The notes beneath the pieces were generated by a model. That model was not told the origin of the DNA. It did not search any database and worked only from the letters and a program-made list of their open reading frames with translations. The position numbers were made by a program, and so were the translations under genes. A stretch of DNA of 64,000 bases from Kineococcus rhizosphaerae (GTDB lineage: Bacteria > Actinomycetota > Actinomycetes > Actinomycetales > Kineococcaceae), in the NCBI RefSeq assembly GCF_003002055.1, contig NZ_PVZF01000003.1, positions 310,001 through 374,000 of the forward strand. Direction: 5' to 3'. Positions 59,454 to 64,000 of the stretch are shown here, one piece after another (within the stretch, counting starts at the first letter, position 1; every line of letters starts with the position of its first letter).

Positions 59454-60791
59454 GTGAACTCGGTCGCCCCTCCAGCAGACCCGTGGGTCAGCCGCTGGCG
59501 CTTCGCCCCCCGGGTGCGGGACGTCGTGGCGGTCGTGGTCGCCCTGTTCTTCGCCCTGGCCTGGTTGCACGCCGTCGTCGTGGGCCCGAGCAGCAGCTCC
59601 TCGGAGGGGCCGCCCGCACTGGCCGACGGCCTGGGCTGGCTGGCGGGCACCGGGGTCGGGGCCGCGGTCAGCGCGGCGGTGGTCGTGGCGAACAGCGTCG
59701 CGCTGTGGTGGCGACGCAGCCACCCGGTGCTGCTGTGCGTCGTCTCCCTCGCCGTCGCCTTCGTCCTGGGGTTCGACGGGGCCCTGTACTGGGCGCTGAT
59801 CACGCTGGCGGTGCGCCGCCGCGACCGCCTGCTCGTCCTGACCTCGGGCGTGGCCGTCGTGGCGTCGGTGGCGTCCTCGTCGCGCACCACGGTCGACGGT
59901 CTGGCCGTGGCGATCACGACGGGGCTCATCGGGGTGGCGCTGTGCGTGTTCGTCGGCGCCTTCGTCGGGGCCCGCCGGGACCTGGTGACGTCGTTGCGCG
60001 AGCGCGCCGAACGCGCCGAGCACGAGCAGGTGCTGCGCGCGGAGCAGGCGCGGCTGGCCGAGCGGACCCGGATCGCCCGGGAGATGCACGACGTCCTCGC
60101 GCACCGGATCTCGCTGGTGGCGCTGCACGCCGGCGGGCTGGAGGTCCGGCCCGACGTGGGGGCCGACCAGGTGGAGGCGACGGCGGCGACGATCCGCGAG
60201 ACGGCCCGCACGGCGCTGGAGGACCTGCGCCGCGTGCTGGGCGTCCTGCGGGCCCCGAGCACGGTGTCGGCGGCGAGCTCGGCCGCCGAACTGGCCCCCC
60301 AGCCCACGCTCGTCGACGTGCGCCGGCTCGTGGAGTCGACGCGGGAGGCCGGGGTGTCGGCCGAGTTCCGCACCGACGTCCCCGTGCACGCGGACGTGCC
60401 GGCCGAGCTGGGCCGCACCGTCTACCGGATCGTGCAGGAGGCGCTGACGAACGTGCACAAGCACGCGCCGTCGGCGGCGACGGTCGTCACGGTCTCGGGC
60501 GAGGTGGGCCGCGAGATGCTCGTCTCGGTGGTCAACGCGCGCCCGTCGGGGGTCTCGGCGGGGTTGCCGGGGGCGGGCTCGGGGCTGGTCGGGTTGTCCG
60601 AGCGCGTGGGGCTGGCCGACGGCACGCTGACGTCGGGTCCGGAGCCGGGCGGGGGTTTCGCGGTGCGGGCCCGGTTGCCGTGGGCGGCGCCCGACGGCCG
60701 GCCGCGGGCGGGCTCGGGCGCGGCGTGGACCCCGCCGGATGCGAGGATCGTGCGCACCCCGGCCGGGTCGGGGTCTTCTCAGGACGGGTGA
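59454..60791 (+). CDS. NarL-type sensor histidine kinase
   Basis: A 445-residue kinase with about four to five membrane helices in residues 20-175, a short coiled coil, the HisKA_3 phosphoacceptor His212 (REMHDVLAHRIS) and a HATPase domain (EALTNVHKHA; GSGLVGLSERV). The C-terminal tail beyond residue 420 is disordered. GTG start without a Shine-Dalgarno sequence; TACGCT lies 6 bp upstream, so leaderless. The signal is unknown. Confidence 0.93.
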   Translation: MNSVAPPADPWVSRWRFAPRVRDVVAVVVALFFALAWLHAVVVGPSSSSSEGPPALADGLGWLAGTGVGAAVSAAVVVANSVALWWRRSHPVLLCVVSLAVAFVLGFDGALYWALITLAVRRRDRLLVLTSGVAVVASVASSSRTTVDGLAVAITTGLIGVALCVFVGAFVGARRDLVTSLRERAERAEHEQVLRAEQARLAERTRIAREMHDVLAHRISLVALHAGGLEVRPDVGADQVEATAATIRETARTALEDLRRVLGVLRAPSTVSAASSAAELAPQPTLVDVRRLVESTREAGVSAEFRTDVPVHADVPAELGRTVYRIVQEALTNVHKHAPSAATVVTVSGEVGREMLVSVVNARPSGVSAGLPGAGSGLVGLSERVGLADGTLTSGPEPGGGFAVRARLPWAAPDGRPRAGSGAAWTPPDARIVRTPAGSGSSQDG

Positions 60792-60811
60792 ACGTGACGG
60801 AGGGAACGGGC

Positions 60812-61486
60812 GTGGACGAGCGGGCGAGGCCCACGAGGGTCCTGCTGGTGGACGACGACGCCCTCGTGCGGGCCGGGTTGCGGATGATCCTGTCCAGCGC
60901 CGACGACATCGAGGTCGTGGGCGAGGCCGAGAACGGCGCGCAGGCCGTGGAGGGCGTCGCGGCGCACCGTCCCGACGTCGTCCTCATGGACGTGCGGATG
61001 CCCGTGATGGACGGCCTGACCGCGGCGAAGGCCATCACCGAGCGCCCGCAGGCGCCCAGCGTCGTGATGCTCACGACGTTCGACCTCGACGAGTACGTGT
61101 TCCAGGCCCTGCAGGCCGGGGCGACGGGGTTCCTGCTGAAGGACACCCCGCCGCGCGAACTCGTCTCGGCCGTGCGGATCGTCGCGGCGGGTGAGGCGAT
61201 GCTGTCCCCGACCGTCACGCGCCGCCTCGTCGGGCACTACGCCGCCGACGCCGTGAACCCGCGGCGCCGGGAGGCCGCCGAGCGCCTGCAGACCCTGACC
61301 GACCGCGAGCGCGAGGTCCTCGGGGCCGTGGGCCGCGGGTTGTCGAACGCCGAGGTCGGCAAGGAGCTGTTCATGAGCGAGGCGACCGTCAAGACGCACG
61401 TGTCGCGCCTGCTCACCAAGCTCGGCGCCCACAACCGCGTGCAGGTCGCGATCGTCGCGCACGACGCGGGGCTGCTGGACGCCTGA
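60812..61486 (+). CDS. NarL/LuxR-family response regulator
   Basis: A 224-residue protein: receiver domain with DDD near residue 14, phospho-acceptor Asp60 (VVLMDVRMP) and Thr/Lys in MLTTFD and LLKDTPP; then a LuxR helix-turn-helix (LTDREREVLGAVGRGLSNAEV split, EATVKTHVSRLLTKL). The GTG at 60812 has GGAGGG 7 bp upstream; an alternative GTG at 60788 overlaps the kinase stop. It is the partner of the kinase. Confidence 0.94.
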   Translation: MDERARPTRVLLVDDDALVRAGLRMILSSADDIEVVGEAENGAQAVEGVAAHRPDVVLMDVRMPVMDGLTAAKAITERPQAPSVVMLTTFDLDEYVFQALQAGATGFLLKDTPPRELVSAVRIVAAGEAMLSPTVTRRLVGHYAADAVNPRRREAAERLQTLTDREREVLGAVGRGLSNAEVGKELFMSEATVKTHVSRLLTKLGAHNRVQVAIVAHDAGLLDA

Positions 61487-61500
61487 GGCGGCCGGCCGGC

Positions 61501-62403
61501 GTGTCCAGGGAGTTCACCCTCACGCAGCTGCGCTACTTCGCGGCCGTGGCGCAGGAGCAGAGCGTGACGGTGGCGGCGGCCCGGCTGCGGATCTCGCAGT
61601 CGGCGCTGTCGTCGGCGGTCGCCCAGCTGGAGGCGGCGATGGGCACCGCCCTGTTCCGGCGCGTGCCGCGCCGCGGAGTGGAGCTCACCGAGAGCGGCCT
61701 GCGACTGCTGCACGAGAGCCTGCCCCTGCTGGAGGCGGCCGAGGAGCTGCCGGCGCGGGTGCGCCAGGACCACCAGGCCCCGGCGGGCCGGCTGGTCGTG
61801 GGCGTGTACGAGCCGATCGCCTCGCTGCGCCTGCCCGAGATCGTCGCGGCCTTCGGCCGCCGGCACCCGGCGGTCGAGGTCTCGATCGTGGAGGGCGACC
61901 AGGAGTTCGTGCGCCAGTCGGTGCTGTCGGGCGGGTGCGAGATCGCGCTGCTCTACAGCATGGGCCTGGGGGCGGGGTTGCGCACCGAGGTGCTGGAGGA
62001 GCTGCCGCCGCACGTCATCGTGGGGGAACGGCACGCGCTGGCCACCCGGACGCGGCCGGTGAGCCTGCGGGAACTGGCCGACGAGCCGCTCGTGCTGCTG
62101 GACCTGCCGCACACGCGCGAGTACCTGCTGGGCCTGTTCGACGTCGTCGGGGTGGTCCCTCGGGTGCGGCACCGGCTGACGGGGTACGAGACGGTGCGCT
62201 CGTTCGTGGCCCACGACGGGTACGCGGTGCTGAACCGGCGGCTGCCGCACGGGACCACCCACACGCGGGGGCGGGTCGTGGCGCTGGACCTGGCCGAGCG
62301 CCTGCCCCCGGTGCAGGTCGTGCTGGCGCAGGCGCCGGACGCGCGCCCCACCCGGCGGGCGGCGGCCTTCGCCGACGTGTGCCGGCAGGTCGTGCGCGTG
62401 TAA
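61501..62403 (+). CDS. LysR-family regulator
   Basis: A 300-residue protein with the LysR helix-turn-helix (SVTVAAARLRISQSALSSAVAQLE split across residues 21-44) and an effector domain (GRLVVGVYEPIASLRLPEIVAAF). GTG start directly after the response-regulator gene. It precedes the NCS1 permease gene on the same strand with a 158-bp AT-richer spacer, and it likely regulates that gene. Confidence 0.92.
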   Translation: MSREFTLTQLRYFAAVAQEQSVTVAAARLRISQSALSSAVAQLEAAMGTALFRRVPRRGVELTESGLRLLHESLPLLEAAEELPARVRQDHQAPAGRLVVGVYEPIASLRLPEIVAAFGRRHPAVEVSIVEGDQEFVRQSVLSGGCEIALLYSMGLGAGLRTEVLEELPPHVIVGERHALATRTRPVSLRELADEPLVLLDLPHTREYLLGLFDVVGVVPRVRHRLTGYETVRSFVAHDGYAVLNRRLPHGTTHTRGRVVALDLAERLPPVQVVLAQAPDARPTRRAAAFADVCRQVVRV

Positions 62404-62415
62404 CGCAGACGTTTC

Positions 62416-62443
62416 GTCGATGTTTCCTGAATTTGACATCGAC
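62416..62443. promoter_or_regulatory. Inverted repeat in the LysR/NCS1 spacer
   Basis: GTCGATGT (62416-62423) and ACATCGAC (62436-62443) are perfect complements with a 12-bp spacer. TTGACA at 62433-62438 overlaps the right arm. A second small palindrome TTTCGTGAAA lies at 62455-62464. The spacer (62404-62561) is strikingly AT-richer than its surroundings and is a likely LysR-controlled promoter. Confidence 0.55.
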
Positions 62444-62561
62444 TGAATCGATGCTTTCGTGAAAAGTCCTGTTGGACACCGGGTTTCACGCTCAACACAC
62501 TGAGGTCACCTCCTGCTCCACCCGTCGGCGCCGCGGCGCCCAGCGGAAGGACCTCAGCCCC

Positions 62562-64000
62562 GTGAGCGCACCCGAGTCCGCCCCACCCACCCCCGCCGTC
62601 CGTCCCGCGCACTACAGCCCCCGGCTGTACAACGCCGACCTCGCCCCCCGGGGCAGCTCGGCCCCGTGGCGCACCTGGGACCTGTTCTGCTGGTGGATGT
62701 CCGCCTGGCACAGCCTGGGCAGCTACACCTTCGCCATCGGCCTGCTCGTGCTGGGCCTCACGGGCTGGCAGGTCGTGGCGGCCGTGTTCGGCGGCCTGCT
62801 CGTCCTGCTCGTCGGCTGCAACCTCATGGGGGTCGCCGGGCAGCGCGCCGGCGTCCCGTTCCCCGTCTTCGCCCGGCTCAGCTTCGGCGTCCACGGCGCC
62901 AACGTGCCGGCCCTGCTGCGCGCCGTCGTGGCCGTCGCCTGGTACGGCATCCAGACCTACCTCGCCAGCCTGGCCGTGGTGACGCTGGCCCTGAAGCTGT
63001 TCCCCGGCGCCGCCGGCCTGGCCGAGGCGCAGTTCCTCGGCATGTCGGGCCTGGGCTGGATCTGCTTCGGCGTCCTGTGGGTCGTCCAGCTCGCCGTCCT
63101 GAACCGCGGCATGGAGGCCGTCCGGAAGCTGTCCGACGTCGCCGGCCCGGTGCTGTGGATCGCGATCGCCGCCCTCGCCCTGTGGGTGCTCGGGCGCGCC
63201 GGGTGGAGCATCGACTGGAACTACCGCCAGGGCCCGGCCCTGGACGGCCCGCACACCGTCGGCGCGATCGTGTCCGGGGCGTTCCTGACGGTGGCGTTCC
63301 TGTCCGGCCCGATGCTGAACTTCGCCGACTTCTCGCGCAACTCCCCCGACGCCCGGTCCATCCGCCGGGGGAACAGCCTGGGCCTGCTCGTCAACGGCAC
63401 CGCGTTCGCCCTCGTCTCGGTGGTCATCGCGCTGGCCTCGGCGAAGCTGCACGGCGTCGCCGTCACCGACCCCGTGGAACTCGTCAAGGACATCGACAGC
63501 GTCACCCTGCTGCTCGTCGCCACGGTCGCCATCGCCGGGTCGGCGGTCGGGATCAACATCATCCTCAACTTCGTCTCCCCCGCCTACGACTTCGCCAACA
63601 CCGCCCCGTCGCGCATCAGCTTCCGCACCGGGGGGACCATCACCGCGGTCGTCTCCCTGCTCGTCATGCCCTGGAAGCTGTACTCCAGCCCCGTCGCGGT
63701 GAACTACTTCATCGGCGGCGTCGGCGCCCTCATCGGGCCGCTGTTCGGCATCATGGTCGTGGACTACTACCTGGTGCGCCGCGGCCACGTCGACGTCGAC
63801 GCGCTGTACTCCGCCGACCCCGCCGGCCGCTACCACTACCGCCGCGGGGTCAACCCGAACGCCGTGGGCGCGCTCGTCGCCGCGGGCGCCCTGACCCTGC
63901 TCGTCGCGTTCTGGCCGGCCCTGTCCGGCCTGGCCGCCTACTCCTGGCTCGTCGGCTGCATCGCCGGCGGCGCCCTGTACCTGCTGATCGAGAAGGTCCA
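62562..64000 (+). CDS. NCS1-family nucleobase/allantoin/hydantoin permease (3' end outside window)
   Basis: The frame is open from the GTG at 62562 (CGGAAGG upstream) to the window end, about 479 residues. N-terminal RLYNADLAP and WDLFCWWMSAWHSLGSYTFA are hallmark NCS1 segments, as are GQRAGVPFPVFARLSFGVHGANVPAL (split) and FSGPMLNFADFSRN-like sequence at about 250-260. The family imports uracil, cytosine, allantoin or hydantoins with Na+ or H+. Substrate unassigned; the LysR gene upstream is its likely regulator. Confidence 0.93.
   Translation, partial: MSAPESAPPTPAVRPAHYSPRLYNADLAPRGSSAPWRTWDLFCWWMSAWHSLGSYTFAIGLLVLGLTGWQVVAAVFGGLLVLLVGCNLMGVAGQRAGVPFPVFARLSFGVHGANVPALLRAVVAVAWYGIQTYLASLAVVTLALKLFPGAAGLAEAQFLGMSGLGWICFGVLWVVQLAVLNRGMEAVRKLSDVAGPVLWIAIAALALWVLGRAGWSIDWNYRQGPALDGPHTVGAIVSGAFLTVAFLSGPMLNFADFSRNSPDARSIRRGNSLGLLVNGTAFALVSVVIALASAKLHGVAVTDPVELVKDIDSVTLLLVATVAIAGSAVGINIILNFVSPAYDFANTAPSRISFRTGGTITAVVSLLVMPWKLYSSPVAVNYFIGGVGALIGPLFGIMVVDYYLVRRGHVDVDALYSADPAGRYHYRRGVNPNAVGALVAAGALTLLVAFWPALSGLAAYSWLVGCIAGGALYLLIEKV

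Overview
The DNA is very GC-rich throughout and carries the gene set of a motile or chemosensory, aerobic actinobacterium. Markers are HspR with HAIR operators, paired ClpP subunits with a ClgR-type regulator, the actinobacterial dCTP deaminase, DUF4235, DUF2630 and CsbD proteins, many GTG starts and many apparently leaderless genes. The combination, including two membrane-free GAF/MCP proteins, suggests Kineococcus or a close relative in Kineosporiaceae. That genus call is an inference from gene content. This looks like ordinary chromosome: I found no prophage, insertion sequence, integrase or CRISPR array.

Layout. 1-3.2 kb: end of a GAF/MCP sensor, then an FGGY sugar kinase and an RpiB-type isomerase preceded by what looks like the tail of a lost coupled gene. 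3.3-7.9 kb: BTAD-type regulator, 4-oxalocrotonate tautomerase-like protein, and two tandem paralogues of an unrecognised family, one broken by a one-base shift in a C6 tract. 8-16.9 kb: siderophore-binding lipoprotein, two beta-propeller proteins, a phosphotransferase, a drug exporter with its TetR regulator and twin palindromic operators, a VOC protein, and an XRE regulator divergent from an SDR. 17-24.1 kb: a coherent sugar or glycoside locus made of a CUT1 ABC transporter (binding protein plus two permeases, no ATPase), a pyranose-2-oxidase-like GMC flavoprotein, a ROK regulator and a sugar-isomerase/epimerase TIM barrel. I propose oxidation to a 3-keto (or 2-keto) glycoside followed by processing by the TIM barrel. 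24.2-27.8 kb: GntR, a 2-oxoglutarate/Fe(II) oxygenase, an ATZ/TRZ amidohydrolase and a cytosine-deaminase-like enzyme, probably nucleobase or N-heterocycle breakdown. 28-30.2 kb: TetR with an alpha/beta hydrolase and a nested-palindrome operator, and a phosphotransferase. 30.2-34.3 kb: the dnaK-grpE-dnaJ-hspR heat-shock operon with two HAIR elements. 34.5-37.5 kb: ykoEDC thiamine-precursor ECF transporter under a TPP riboswitch whose ribosome-binding site sits in a hairpin.

37.6-46.5 kb holds small membrane or stress proteins, two NAD-binding epimerase-like proteins, an XRE-cupin regulator, tRNA-Gly, dcd, an EAL-HDOD protein, an ankyrin protein and a TrkH-TrkA potassium system. 46.6-54.3 kb holds MarR with an MFS exporter, thymidine kinase, another MarR, SDR and IclR genes, and clpP1-clpP2 with a convergent ClgR/PopR-like gene. 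54.4-64 kb holds the second GAF/MCP protein, an SigE-family sigma factor coupled to a membrane partner, a lipoprotein, tRNA-Glu, a 3-hydroxyisobutyrate-dehydrogenase-like enzyme, a NarL-type two-component system, and a LysR gene followed by an NCS1 nucleobase permease cut by the window end.

Between genes the most striking structure is a set of long, perfect or near-perfect inverted repeats (arms of 21-30 bp). Two of them, 12 kb apart, share nearly the same arm sequence. Shorter perfect inverted repeats sit exactly around the start codons of two apparently leaderless genes.
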